Source: Ktedonosporobacter rubrisoli (lineage in GTDB: Bacteria; Chloroflexota; Ktedonobacteria; Ktedonobacterales; Ktedonobacteraceae). From it: a DNA stretch of 64,000 nucleotides. The stretch lies in the NCBI RefSeq assembly GCF_004208415.1, contig NZ_CP035758.1, positions 558,001-622,000 on the forward strand, given 5' to 3'. Numbering within the stretch: position 1 is the stretch's first letter; each line of letters starts with the position of its first letter. Under the pieces are notes generated by a model, which worked only from the letters and a program-made list of their open reading frames with translations, was not told the DNA's origin and did not search any database. This document shows positions 17,218 through 26,400 of the stretch, one piece after another. The translations under genes were made by a program, and so were the position numbers.

Positions 17218-18033
17218 ATGAAGAATAGCATTACCATCCGGCATCCGTGGCCACAGCAGCAGCTTGAATTGCTTCAGGGGATCACGCTCACTAATCCTTA
17301 CTGTCAGCGATTTGCCCATTCTTATGTAATTGGGACGGTGCAGGCGGGTCGGGGAATCTTACAGTACCGCCTCAGCAAGCAGGAACTCGCCAGGGGGGCT
17401 TTCTATGTGATTGAACCCGGCGAAGTCTGGGGTTGCCAGTCTGAGGAACTGACATTTTCTCACTTACTGGTTGATCCTACATTGCTGCAGCACATAGCGA
17501 TAGAGACGCTGGGAACAGAGAAAGCTCTACCACATTTCCCAGCTTCTGGAATATGCAATTCAGCTCTCAGCCAGCTCTTCGCAAATCTTTCTGCTGGCTT
17601 AATCGAGCCTGCATCACAACTAAAACAGCAGGAGACACTGCTGACCGCTCTTGCGCAATTGCTCCTCTCGCAGGCCAGAGACCGAGCAGAGCTTGAGCAT
17701 GTAGGAGGCGAGCACTCTGCCATCCGGCGTGTCAAAGCATACCTGGCAGAACATTATGCCGGGGATGTCTCTCTGGGAACGCTTGCTAGTATTGCCAATC
17801 TGAGCGCGTTCCATCTCACTCGCGTGTTTCGGCAAGCTGTCGGTTTGCCACCTCATGCTTACCAACTTCAGTTACGCATAGCACACGCCAGGAATTTGCT
17901 CGCCAAAGGCCTTTCCGTCAGCTACGTTGCCCATGAAACCGGGTTTTTCGATCAAACCCATTTCACCAAACAGTTCAAGCGACATGTTGGTATCACACCC
18001 GGAACTTACCGCAAGACAGCAAAATTTTACTAG
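17218..18033 (+). CDS. AraC family transcriptional regulator
   Basis: A 271-residue regulator. The N-terminal cupin-like arm (about 1-150) has an AraC_binding look (AGRGILQYRLSKQELARGAFYVIEPGEVWGCQ). The C-terminal double helix-turn-helix (about 168-268) shows VKAYLAEHYAGDVSLGTLASIANLS, FHLTRVFRQAVGLPPHAYQLQLRI and the signature GFFDQTHFTKQFKRHVGITPGTYRK. Such proteins usually control a neighbouring gene; the MBL hydrolase 69 bases downstream on the same strand is the obvious candidate. No strong ribosome site is visible before the ATG at 17218, and other ATGs just upstream are out of frame. Confidence 0.88.
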   Translation: MKNSITIRHPWPQQQLELLQGITLTNPYCQRFAHSYVIGTVQAGRGILQYRLSKQELARGAFYVIEPGEVWGCQSEELTFSHLLVDPTLLQHIAIETLGTEKALPHFPASGICNSALSQLFANLSAGLIEPASQLKQQETLLTALAQLLLSQARDRAELEHVGGEHSAIRRVKAYLAEHYAGDVSLGTLASIANLSAFHLTRVFRQAVGLPPHAYQLQLRIAHARNLLAKGLSVSYVAHETGFFDQTHFTKQFKRHVGITPGTYRKTAKFY

Positions 18034-18102
18034 ATCCAGGATCTAAGAGCCTGCTATGCTAGGAGCGAAAGTTCGTACAATAAGAAAGGCAGAATAATAA
18101 GC

Positions 18103-18945
18103 ATGGCAACGGCCGTAAAAGAACAACAGCTAACGATAGGCGACGTGCGCATTACCTATCTCTCTGATGGATATGCCCTCGTGCATCCCGCTCCTCTGTA
18201 TCCCATGTCTACGCCAGCCGATTGGCAGAGCTATAAGCGCCTCCTGGATGCAAGCGGCCAATTAGTGTGTAGCCTTGGTGCATATGTAATTCAAACAGCT
18301 CATAGTACCGTACTGGTAGATCCCGGTGTTGGCCCGAAAAATAATGTTTTCCCTTTAGGGGCCCAGTATGGGGGAAAGTTGCTTGCTAATCTCGCCCTGG
18401 CCGATATTGATCCGGCCAGTGTCGATATCGTTTTTTATACCCATATTCATAGCGATCACGTGGGATGGATCGGGCAAAAAACGCAAGATGGACAAACGAT
18501 GGTCTTTCCTAACGCCCGCCAGTTGGTCCGCGATATTGAGTGGCGGCGCTTTGATGATCCTAACGTCAGCCGAGCCAGGGTGGAAGAAGCGCTAGAGCTA
18601 TTGCAGGATCATATTGAGCTCGTAGAAGACAGCCAGTGCATTGCTCCCGGCATAACAGTCATGGCCACACCCGGTCATACTCCTGGACACTCCTCGCTCG
18701 TCGTGCAAGCAGGAAATGAGCGCGTCTTGATCCTTGGGGATGTCGTGCATAGCATCGTGCAAATTGATCATCCAGAATGGGCCTGCACCCTGGATCTTGA
18801 TCCTGAGATGGCCATACAGACGCGTGAGCGCATGTTTCGGGAACTGGCAAGATCCGCCACCATTGCTGGAACCTCCCATTTTGCCGATTCCGTCTTTGGT
18901 AGATTGGTACAGAGAGATGGCAAGCGCCGCTGGGAAGCACTCTAA
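18103..18945 (+). CDS. MBL-fold metallo-hydrolase
   Basis: A 280-residue metallo-beta-lactamase-fold enzyme. The zinc-binding signature is FYTHIHSDHVGWIG (HxHxDH, about residue 112), followed by the third-motif His in TPGHTPGHSSLVV (about 190), the bridging Asp in VLILGDVVHS (about 212) and a late His in GTSHFADSVFG. It resembles N-acyl-homoserine-lactone lactonases and related broad hydrolases; which substrate is used is unknown. It probably shares control with the AraC gene upstream. Directly after its stop the same frame continues as a decayed substrate-binding-protein fragment. Confidence 0.88.
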   Translation: MATAVKEQQLTIGDVRITYLSDGYALVHPAPLYPMSTPADWQSYKRLLDASGQLVCSLGAYVIQTAHSTVLVDPGVGPKNNVFPLGAQYGGKLLANLALADIDPASVDIVFYTHIHSDHVGWIGQKTQDGQTMVFPNARQLVRDIEWRRFDDPNVSRARVEEALELLQDHIELVEDSQCIAPGITVMATPGHTPGHSSLVVQAGNERVLILGDVVHSIVQIDHPEWACTLDLDPEMAIQTRERMFRELARSATIAGTSHFADSVFGRLVQRDGKRRWEAL

Positions 18946-19233
18946 CCTAATGAGCGCTTCACCCCGGCAGAAGCCTGGATTCACAGCAAGCCAGCTCAGG
19001 CGGAAATCCTTCTAGCAAAATATCTCCAACTGGATCGAAAGACAGCCCATGCTATCTTCATCTCTACCTTGCCAAGTATTCCCTCAACGCCCCAAATCAG
19101 CCAGAAGGAGTTCAACGTTGCGAATGACTTTCATATGAAGGCTGGCTTAATTGCTCTTGCGCTCCCCTATTCGACTTTGGTGGCCACTGACACAATCAAC
19201 CAGGCTCTCAGGAGTATGGTCAGTTCATCGTAG
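18946..19233 (+). pseudogene. Remnant of an ABC substrate-binding protein (NitT/TauT-like C-terminus)
   Basis: Starting immediately after the MBL stop and in the same frame, 95 codons read as protein with no start codon. Key segments are AEAWIHSKPAQAEILLAKYL, DRKTAHAIFISTLP, EFNVANDFHMKAGLI and a final LVATDTINQALRSM. This is the shape of the C-terminal part of periplasmic nitrate/taurine/thiamine-precursor binding proteins, which end with helices of the type HPxxAxxLLAKYLxLD. The upstream three quarters of the gene are missing, as are the permease and ATPase. A deletion that joined the MBL gene to this tail is the simplest reading. Confidence 0.65.
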
Positions 19234-19305
19234 TGCTTGCGTCAAGCCCGCGTAGAGAACAGATCATCATACTCTTTAAACTGAAGGCATGGCGGTCTGC
19301 TTCGC

Positions 19306-20208
19306 TTATCTCTGAGCGGGCAGTACAGTTCTTCCGATCAGTAAATGCTCATCTTGAGGAAACACCTCATCAATGCGCGCTCCATAGCGTTCATGTACCC
19401 ACAGTTGTAGGGGTTCGAGCGATGCCTCAAAGAGGTCATCGGGTAAAGACCAGGCTCCCGCCCGCTGATAGTGCATGAGACTCTCGACAAGAGAGCGGGC
19501 AGTAACGGGCCGCTGCCAACTAAGAATCTCCCATTGCTCGGTTGCCAGGCCCTGCGTTTGTAGCCAGGCCGTTACCGACTGTTCCGCGGCTCCAACAAAC
19601 CTGACGCTACCTCCTAAATGCTTGACGATCTTGCTCCACTCTCTCCTGATCTCCCCTGATCCAGGCTCCCAACATTGCTGCCAGTTCTCGTTCCAGCAAC
19701 GGATCAACATGCCTCCTGGGCGCAGGACACGCACGACTTCTTGGAGGGCCTTCTGCCATGCACTCACAAAGTGGAAGACATGGGAGGCAATCACGACATC
19801 AAAGGAGGCATCCTGAAACGGGAGCGCGGTCATATCTGCTTTGATCACGCGCGTCCTTGTATGCTTGCGCTCATGAACAAAACGCAGCACTTTTGGTTGC
19901 TGCTCTGCCTGCTCATCAATCTCGCTTCCCCACGGCGTTGACATCTCCTGCCAACCTGCCGCCTGTAACTTCTGCACAAGCCGGGTCAACATGTTCTCTG
20001 AAATATCGACCCCGGTGTACTGGCGTCCAAGTTCAATCAAAGGAAGAGCTACCCGCCCGCTGCCAACGCCTACCTCCAAGAAACGCGTCTGAGCATTCCC
20101 GCGTGCCGCCTGATCAATTGCCTGAGCCAGTTGCTGAGACACGTTCTCAGGATAGCCACGCATGGCGTCATACGCCTGGGCCAGAGGATCAAATGAGATT
20201 GATGTCAT
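19306..20208 (-). CDS. Class I SAM-dependent methyltransferase
   Basis: A 300-residue cytosolic methyltransferase of the Methyltransf_11/25 type. Motif I is FLEVGVGSGRVALPLIELG (about residue 48), motif II the acidic strand YTGVDISENML, motif IV ADMTALPFQDASFDVVIASHVFHF and motif V EVVRVLRPGGMLI. The substrate is not evident. The start at 20208 (MTSISFDPLAQAYDAMRG) is favoured because the fold begins there and purine runs precede it; an ATG 69 bases upstream adds an unrelated basic stretch. It stands alone. Confidence 0.87.
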   Translation of the reverse strand: MTSISFDPLAQAYDAMRGYPENVSQQLAQAIDQAARGNAQTRFLEVGVGSGRVALPLIELGRQYTGVDISENMLTRLVQKLQAAGWQEMSTPWGSEIDEQAEQQPKVLRFVHERKHTRTRVIKADMTALPFQDASFDVVIASHVFHFVSAWQKALQEVVRVLRPGGMLIRCWNENWQQCWEPGSGEIRREWSKIVKHLGGSVRFVGAAEQSVTAWLQTQGLATEQWEILSWQRPVTARSLVESLMHYQRAGAWSLPDDLFEASLEPLQLWVHERYGARIDEVFPQDEHLLIGRTVLPAQR

Positions 20209-20492
20209 GCTCTCTTTATATCTCCTTTTGTTGCATATTCTCTGTAAAGGTGTAGGTCCATTGCGCAGCCAGGGCAAGAGTTGCCCATAGGCAGCTAAGA
20301 TCCAACCAGGAAGAGCGCAAGGACACGAGAAAGATGCAGCGCGAAATTCAGCAAAGCCCCCTCATGAACGCTCGTACCCTGGTTTCCTCTATAAGCACTA
20401 TAGAACAGAGATACATGAGTTGTCAAGACAAGCAAAACAAACTCAATTTGCTCCAATATTTATGAATAGATTTTTGCCATATGGCAAGCGTT

Positions 20493-21968
20493 CTAACCCG
20501 GTGATGGCATAAGTCGCCATAAATGCCTTCCCGTCACAGCGCGTAGAACCGTCAATGAGCCATCCCGCAAGCACACATAGACGTTCTCGTTCTGAATATA
20601 TGGAGAAGCAGTCAGACCCTTTATCTGCCAGAGCTCTCGGCCCGTTTCTCTCTGAACTGCCGAGAGGAGGCCATCCTGAGCTACAAGATAAACAAGCTTT
20701 CCCTCTTCCTGGATCGCCTGTTGATCAAGCCTCAATGTGCCTGCATTGATATGCCAGAGAATATGGCCAGTGCTGGCCTGAAGCGCGAAGAGAGAGCCAT
20801 CTATCATACATAGATAGATAATCCCGGGCGAGACAAATGGCTGACCAGGAAGACTTTTAAGCCGCGTTTGCCAGAGTAACCGACCATCCGAAGCTTGCAG
20901 AGTGGCGATTGTCCCTTCGCCGCTACAGACCAGGAGCTTATTTTCCGAGAGCTGCAACGTCCCCCAGAGAGACTGGGCGCCACGATAGCGCCACAAGCGG
21001 GTTCCATCGCTCATACGAACCGCCTCAACAGCTCCATCAGGCGAAAAAAGATAGACTACTCCATGGGCAAAGGGAGGCAAACCATTTACACCTCCTTGAT
21101 AGTGCCACAGCTCGCTACCGTCACGAGTGCGTAGCGCTCTCAGGCCCTCGTTGGCTGACTCGACATAGGTAATGCCTGCATTTGAGGTTACGAACCATGT
21201 GGCATCCCGTGAAGCATAGCGCCAGAGCAACGCGCCATCATGAAGCCGAAATGCCTGGAGAAGCTCCCCTTCTGAAGTGTTAAGGTATAAAGCATCTGAG
21301 CCGAGCGCAAGATTCGCATTTGCCCTTGCCGAAATATCGATTTGCCGCCGCCAGAGGAGGCTTCCATCTGCCATGCTCAAGGCTAGCAAGCTGCTTTCTG
21401 GTATGTGTATGCCCCTGACTAACAGGTAGAGGGACTGCTGACCATGCAGAAAAGCTAGCGGATAAACACTTGACAAGGGATGCTGCCAGAGCAGTTGTCC
21501 ATTCTTTGCACTTAATGCATAGACATGGCTCTCCTGGGCTGTGTAAGCGATACAGTAGAGGGTTCCGTTGGCGAGTATTACAGGAGGTCTCAAGGGCCAG
21601 GCAGGAGAGACCCGCCAGAGAAGTCGGCCAGTATCCGGGGCTGCCGCTTCCATGCTTCCAGTAGCGCTATCCAGAAGATATAAGGCATGGGAAGTTGTGG
21701 CAACAAGCATCAGTGTAGCGGAGAGAGAAGTAGGGAGAGGACGTTGCTGAGAATAGGAGGTCAATATGGGAAGTAGAATCAAGACGAAAAGAAGGCCAAC
21801 CAGCATAAGAAGAGCGCCGCCCATGATATATCGCCGCATGGGGCCAGAAAAATAACTTTGCAAGAAGCGCTGAGGCGCCCCTTGCTTGCCCTGACCAGGA
21901 TCGCTAGCATCCAGATCTATCAACTGAAGCTGCATTTCATCATCGTCAGGTTGGTTAAAGTTATCCAT
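20493..21968 (-). CDS. Membrane-anchored PQQ-like beta-propeller repeat protein
   Basis: A 491-residue protein with a polar N-terminus (about 45 residues, DDDEMQLQLIDLDASD), one membrane helix (about 50-73, MGGALLMLVGLLFVLILLPILTS) and an exported eight-bladed propeller. Each blade has a strand of the type LYALSAKNGQLLWQ, repeated roughly every 40 residues (DTGRLLWRV, ADGSLLWRR, HDGALLWRY, RDGSELWHY, SDGTRLWRY, SDGRLLWQT, STGHILWHI, ETGRELWQI). The Trp-docking repeats match PQQ_2/BamB-type propellers; catalytic PQQ-dehydrogenase residues are not evident. A scaffolding or quinone-binding role outside the membrane is likely. It is the neighbour of an MFS exporter on the same strand, 143 bases apart. 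Confidence 0.82.
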   Translation of the reverse strand: MDNFNQPDDDEMQLQLIDLDASDPGQGKQGAPQRFLQSYFSGPMRRYIMGGALLMLVGLLFVLILLPILTSYSQQRPLPTSLSATLMLVATTSHALYLLDSATGSMEAAAPDTGRLLWRVSPAWPLRPPVILANGTLYCIAYTAQESHVYALSAKNGQLLWQHPLSSVYPLAFLHGQQSLYLLVRGIHIPESSLLALSMADGSLLWRRQIDISARANANLALGSDALYLNTSEGELLQAFRLHDGALLWRYASRDATWFVTSNAGITYVESANEGLRALRTRDGSELWHYQGGVNGLPPFAHGVVYLFSPDGAVEAVRMSDGTRLWRYRGAQSLWGTLQLSENKLLVCSGEGTIATLQASDGRLLWQTRLKSLPGQPFVSPGIIYLCMIDGSLFALQASTGHILWHINAGTLRLDQQAIQEEGKLVYLVAQDGLLSAVQRETGRELWQIKGLTASPYIQNENVYVCLRDGSLTVLRAVTGRHLWRLMPSPG

Positions 21969-22111
21969 ACGCTTTTTCCCTACAAATATATTTCTTGCAA
22001 ATTTTCCATCTCCTATAACATAGCAAATTTAAGATATAGCAACAATGCTTCCCTTGCACCTGGTAAGTTCTGGCAAAAGTTTGTGAGCCTGCAGAACGCA
22101 GGCCCACATAT

Positions 22112-23665
22112 TTAATCTTCGTTGGCACCACTGTGTGCCGTCTCCAGCTCTCCGCTAACAGAAGAGTCAGGCTGTTCAAGAATAACAGCCGGGAACCAGA
22201 GCATAATCAGCAGGCCAAGCAGGGCCATAAGCAGCATAGTCAGGAAGACCCAGAACAGGCTTTGCGAGAAGGCAGCTCTGAGCTGCTCCAATAAGGCAAG
22301 AGGCAGGGTAGCGCGCAGGGCTGGCGTGAGCAATACAGTCATTGCTGACGTCCCTTCTGGTAACCGTTGCCCAGAAGCGGCCACACGAGCGATAATAGGC
22401 ATAAGGCGCTGCTGTATCTGCCCATTCAGGATGGCGCCCATCACGGCAACGCCAAGGGTTCCCCCAATCATCGAAACGAACTGGCTTGATGCCGTTGCCA
22501 CCCCTACAAGCTCTTTGCGCGCCGCGCGCTGGACCGCAAGGGTATAAATTACTCTTGCCAAGCCAAAACCGATGCCGCATACAATCATGGCAAGGGCGAG
22601 AAAGGCAAAGCCAGTCTGTTCGCGGAAAAACACCATCATACCGGTTCCCACAGCTATGAACAGCGCCCCGGTTAGCACGATAAAGCGGTAGCCAAAGTAG
22701 CGCAAGATGAGCGAGGCCAGCATGGAAATGATGGCCCAGCTTACCAGGTTTGGGATGAGGACGGTACCGGCCTCAGTGCCGCTGCTACCCTGCACTCCCT
22801 GCACAAAGAGCGGGACATACGTCGTCAGGCTAAAGAGGATGCACCCCAGCAGAAAGCTGCCGCTATTGGAGAGCGCGATGGTGCGCTCAGTAAAAAGCTC
22901 AAGCGGGAGAATTGGCTCGGCCGCGCGCCTCTCGACAAGGAAAAAGGCTACTGATAGGATGAGTGTAGCAAGCAGTAAAGCAAGGCTTGGCAAAGAGACC
23001 CAGGCCCAGGCCGTTCCCCCCTGCAGCAGGAAGAGCAACAAAGCAATCACCGCTCCTGTTAACAAGATGGCGCCAAGATAATCAAGCTGATGCTTCTGGC
23101 GCACAAAACGCTCTTGAAAAAAGATGGCGAGCAGGACAATGGCGAGCAAACCGAAGGGAAGATTGAGATAGAAGATCCACTGCCAAGGAAAATGATCCAC
23201 GATCAATCCTCCAAGCAACGGACCAACTACACTTGCCACGCCCCATAATGCCCCGATGGCACCTAGCATTCTGGCATTCTCCTCAGCCGAAGAAGAGATG
23301 TCCGACATAACAGTCAAGACGAGTGGCTGAATCGCTCCCGCGCCCAGACCTTGCAAGCCACGAAAGAAAATCAACTGCTCCATGCTCTGCGCGGAGCCAC
23401 AAGCTGCGGAACCTACCAGAAAGATCACCGCGCCAACCAGCAATAGAAGCTTTCGACCATAAATGTCGGCAAGCTTACCATACAAGGGGACAACCGTCGT
23501 AGAAGTCAACAGGTAGGCCGAGAATGCCCAGGAATAGAGCGTTATGCCGCCCAACTGGCTAACAATACCGGGCATTGCTGTGGCAACAATCGTCGAATCC
23601 AGGGTTGCCAGCGCTAAGACGAGCAGTAAGGCAACAATTGTTATAATTTTTGTGCTTTTTGGCAT
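22112..23665 (-). CDS. MFS transporter, DHA2 (EmrB/QacA) family
   Basis: A 517-residue drug:proton antiporter with 14 predicted helices. Landmarks are LDSTIVATAMPGIVSQLGG in TM1 (motif D1 of the 14-TM group), GRKLLLLVGAVIFLVGS (motif A region after TM2), GLGAGAIQPLVLTVMSD (motif C/B area) and GPLLGGLIVDHFPWQWIFYLNLPFG (motif C, antiporter signature, with the WRWIFYINVP element). Family members extrude lipophilic cations, dyes and antibiotics. The ATG start agrees with the family N-terminus. No adjacent regulator on the same strand. Confidence 0.92.
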   Translation of the reverse strand: MPKSTKIITIVALLLVLALATLDSTIVATAMPGIVSQLGGITLYSWAFSAYLLTSTTVVPLYGKLADIYGRKLLLLVGAVIFLVGSAACGSAQSMEQLIFFRGLQGLGAGAIQPLVLTVMSDISSSAEENARMLGAIGALWGVASVVGPLLGGLIVDHFPWQWIFYLNLPFGLLAIVLLAIFFQERFVRQKHQLDYLGAILLTGAVIALLLFLLQGGTAWAWVSLPSLALLLATLILSVAFFLVERRAAEPILPLELFTERTIALSNSGSFLLGCILFSLTTYVPLFVQGVQGSSGTEAGTVLIPNLVSWAIISMLASLILRYFGYRFIVLTGALFIAVGTGMMVFFREQTGFAFLALAMIVCGIGFGLARVIYTLAVQRAARKELVGVATASSQFVSMIGGTLGVAVMGAILNGQIQQRLMPIIARVAASGQRLPEGTSAMTVLLTPALRATLPLALLEQLRAAFSQSLFWVFLTMLLMALLGLLIMLWFPAVILEQPDSSVSGELETAHSGANED

Positions 23666-24186
23666 GCGTATATATGCTCACTCTCTTCAAAGGAACTGCG
23701 TTCTTGTCCTCTCTTCACTCATGAGCCGGAATGGATATGGGCAGCCCTTTCTCGTTGGAAGCGAGCTCCTCACTGCTTCAGACTGGCAACAATGCCAGCC
23801 AGGGACGCGCTCAAAAGGGGCTCCTCACGAGAAGGCTGGAAGGCTCGATTGTGCAGAATGAACATATCCTTTCCATTGTATTGAAGCAATACTAGAATCT
23901 GCTAGCTTTTGCTTAGAGCAGATCCAAGATGTAGAGGCATGCATGCCTTATGATCCAAAGCTGGCCACGCTTTTTGCAGGATCACAAAGTCTACTTTATA
24001 ACACTGATGCAAGGGGTGAGGGTTTGGAAGAATACAGTGCAGGTTGTATATCTACAGAATAATTCTAGTGAGCTCCTATTATCTTTCCACTATATCATAA
24101 GGAAATTAGAGAGGCGATAAGCCTACACCCGCGGCAGGAAGGTTTCGCCAAACGCAAACTTCTCACCTCTCTGAGAGCTAATTTCA
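23666..24186. other. Non-coding stretch, nothing recognised
   Basis: About 520 bases upstream of the MFS gene and downstream of the VC0807-like gene. No reading frame with a ribosome site, no clear hairpin and no family-like translated segment in six frames. The part next to 23665 must contain the MFS promoter. Confidence 0.4.
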
Positions 24187-24936
24187 TTACGCCCCCTCCT
24201 TATCTCGCACGCGCTCGTCGTTAGCCTTATCACTATTAGCTTGCTGCTCTGTATCGCGCAGTTTCCCAAGGCTTTGCCCATAGAGAAATGTTATACCGCT
24301 GGCGAGAACAGTGAGGCCCGTGAGCAGGAAAGGAGAAATCAGCAGAACCAGGGGAATGGATAAGGTGTAGATCAGGACAAGACGAATGAGAAACTCAACT
24401 ACATATATGACTCCCCACAGAATTGTCACATTGCGGATGTAGATCCTAAAAGCCGAAAATTCTCTCCAGGCTCCGTCATACGCGGCCATCTGCTCGCGAT
24501 TGTTGCCAGTAATGAAGTAACCGATGATATAGTACCAGACAGGCTTCTGGAAGAGGAGCGAGATGAGGCAGATGATGCCGAAGAGCATCGTCAGAAATGA
24601 TTCGCGAATCAGGAGGAGACGGGCATCCCCGGTCATGAAGCTCAGCCCGAGAGAAACAGCAATAGTTACGAGTGAGAAGGCACCCAGCACATCTACGCGA
24701 TGCTGGCGGATAAGGGAAATAATGGTGCCAATCAGGGCAGGCAGAGCCGAGAGCAACAGCGCGTTCACGTCGGAGGCCGATGTGAAGTGCTTCGCCAATT
24801 GGTAGACGACGAGGACAAGAACGCCATTGAGCAGAATGCTGGGGAGCAGACTGGTCATCAGAGTGCGGAAAGACGGTGATTGTATAGGTTGAGCAGTCCC
24901 GGACTTGGGATTTACAGGGGCGGGTGAAGGTGTCAT
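24187..24936 (-). CDS. VC0807-like multi-pass membrane protein (copy 1)
   Basis: A 249-residue inner-membrane protein with five to six helices in the order seen in the VC0807 family: SLLPSILLNGVLVLVVYQLAK, then ALLLSALPALIGTIISLIRQHRVDVLGAF, an SFMTGDARLLLIRES loop, a FGIICLISLLF helix, KPVWYYIIGYF, and two late helices. Function unknown; the conserved RxxxDVLGA and GDARLxLxRES loops look like ion or lipid contact points. The start at 24936 has AAGGAG upstream. An upstream ATG at 25005 would place the hairpin terminator 24968-24997 inside the gene. A closely related protein is at 43415-44113; in both places it follows an SDR gene. Confidence 0.75.
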   Translation of the reverse strand: MTPSPAPVNPKSGTAQPIQSPSFRTLMTSLLPSILLNGVLVLVVYQLAKHFTSASDVNALLLSALPALIGTIISLIRQHRVDVLGAFSLVTIAVSLGLSFMTGDARLLLIRESFLTMLFGIICLISLLFQKPVWYYIIGYFITGNNREQMAAYDGAWREFSAFRIYIRNVTILWGVIYVVEFLIRLVLIYTLSIPLVLLISPFLLTGLTVLASGITFLYGQSLGKLRDTEQQANSDKANDERVRDKEGA

Positions 24937-24967
24937 AGTTGGGTCTCCTTTCTCGTGCTCATCACAT

Positions 24968-24997
24968 AAACGGATCTTTCGTGCGAAAGATCCGTTT
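24968..24997. terminator. Strong intrinsic terminator downstream of SDR copy 1
   Basis: A 14-base perfect stem, AAACGGATCTTTCG paired with CGAAAGATCCGTTT around TG, with T-runs on both sides (TTTTTT on the plus strand, TTT on the minus). It separates the SDR gene (ends 25104) from the VC0807-like gene start (24936), so the two have at least partly separate transcription. Confidence 0.8.
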
Positions 24998-25103
24998 TTT
25001 AGCATGTTCTTTTGGGAATATTTATCTCACGGGTGGGATTTCTGCGGCTTCAATGTAGGATACAATCTTCCTCTAAGAAAGCCGGGCAAGCGATGGCATG
25101 ACT

Positions 25104-25967
25104 TTAGTGAGGGAGGAGCAAGGTAGGGTTGCGCTGCCCCAGGATATCCTCCATCCGCGTCTGTATGCCAGTTTTGAATGTTTGGGGATAGATATAGAAC
25201 CGTTTCTCACGAATAGCTTCAAAGACGGTAGCGGCAAGGTGTTGGGGAGATTCCCCCCGTTGTATAGCCTGCAGAATAAATTGACGTCCTGCCTCCTCTT
25301 GAGGAGACGATTTTGTCTCACCAGGAGCGTTCTCGACTGGAGCGTTCTGAAGTCTGACCGGACGATTGCGCTGCGAGTCCTGAATACGCGTCTTCACATA
25401 GCCGGGACAGAGGACGGAGACTCCAATGCTGGCATTCCTTAGCGTTAGCTCATGGTACAAGGTCTCAGAAAGGCTCACCACTGCATGCTTGCTTGCCTTA
25501 TATACACTCAAACCTGGGCCTGAAGTGAGGCCCGCCACAGACGAGGTATTGACAATATGGCTCTCGGCGCGCTGCTCAAGCATCCTTGGGACAAAGAAAT
25601 GGATGCCGTGAATCACGCCCCAGAGGTTGACCCCCAGAACCCATTCCCAATCGGCCAGGGTGCTTTCCCAGGCGGTCTTGCCTGCTCCCACACCCGCATT
25701 GTTAAACAACAGATGCACCTCTGAGTAGGTTTCAAACGCTTTCCTGGCAAGTGTTTCCACCTCTGCAGCTTGTGAAACGTCAGTTGGAATCGCAAGGGTT
25801 TGTGCGCCCTGAGCGGTAAGTTCTTGGCTGACTTGCAGGAGAGCTTGCTCTTCAATATCGGCAAGGACGACCTTCATGCCCTCCTTGACACAATGTTCGG
25901 CAAGTCCGCGGCCAATGCCGCTGGCCGCGCCTGTGATGACTGCCACTTTTCCTTGAAATGTTTTCAT
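25104..25967 (-). CDS. Short-chain dehydrogenase/reductase (SDR copy 1)
   Basis: A 287-residue classical SDR. The nucleotide motif is TGAASGIGRGLAEH (12-25), LADIEE ends beta-2 (an acidic residue, suggesting NAD preference), NNAGVG is at about 90, the catalytic Ser lies in VNTSSVAGLTS and Tyr156-Lys160 in SVYKASK. The C-terminal extension includes FYIYPQTFKTGIQTRMEDIL and ends NPTLLLPH. The start at 25967 has GGGGA upstream; a longer reading to 26144 would run through the likely promoter. Its paralogue at 44230-45093 is about three quarters identical by eye, and a deleted third copy lies at 28094. Substrate unknown. Confidence 0.9.
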   Translation of the reverse strand: MKTFQGKVAVITGAASGIGRGLAEHCVKEGMKVVLADIEEQALLQVSQELTAQGAQTLAIPTDVSQAAEVETLARKAFETYSEVHLLFNNAGVGAGKTAWESTLADWEWVLGVNLWGVIHGIHFFVPRMLEQRAESHIVNTSSVAGLTSGPGLSVYKASKHAVVSLSETLYHELTLRNASIGVSVLCPGYVKTRIQDSQRNRPVRLQNAPVENAPGETKSSPQEEAGRQFILQAIQRGESPQHLAATVFEAIREKRFYIYPQTFKTGIQTRMEDILGQRNPTLLLPH

Positions 25968-26068
25968 CCTCAGTTCCCCTTTTTTCTTTGCTTGCTTTTC
26001 CGGGCAAAAGTAGTGAGTGGCCCCTCTTCCATATACCAAAGTATAGACGGCAGGGGCAGAACAACACA

Positions 26069-26082
26069 TGACCCAACGGTCA
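26069..26082. promoter_or_regulatory. Candidate operator upstream of SDR copy 1
   Basis: TGACC-CAAC-GGTCA, perfect 5-base arms, 102 bases before the SDR start. The matching position upstream of SDR copy 2 holds TGTCCCATCAGTCA (45209-45222), 11 of 14 identical, in a longer conserved block that continues to GGCCTATT. Confidence 0.4.
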
Positions 26083-26228
26083 CAGATTGCGGGCCTATTT
26101 TTACTGTCTCCTGTTAGGACCAGCGCCATAGTCCTGAATAGCAAGACCCATGACTAGAGACACTGGCACGGAAGGAGATTTTAGAAACACTACGGGAAAC
26201 AACCAGAGACTGGATACACGTATGGCAG

Positions 26229-26400
26229 AGAAGCAAGGATAACGTTTTCAAACGGACCAAATACTATTGAACAGGCCTGCCCCGAGCTGCCTGAGGCGTT
26301 GCGGAGGTTAGCAATCTCCTTTGGCCTCTAACTAAATTTTGGCGCTTTTCCTTTTTACAGCCTTCCAAATGAATGGAGCATAATCTCTGTTCTATACTTA
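26229..26400. repeat. Direct repeat, copy A (about 172 bp)
   Basis: Nearly identical to copy B at 28285-28459, starting at AGAAGCAAGG and ending TCTGTTCTATACTTAA. It contains no gene. Copy A ends at the left terminal repeat of the small element 26397-26813; copy B continues uninterrupted (ACTTAAATAG), which marks the insertion point. Confidence 0.8.

Noticed and set aside
22122..22547. Plus-strand frame opposite the MFS gene
   Set aside because: Antisense shadow of the exporter; low-complexity Arg/Ser composition.
24968..25005. N-terminal extension of the VC0807-like protein to 25005
   Set aside because: It would run through a 14-base-stem terminator, while AAGGAG supports the ATG at 24936.
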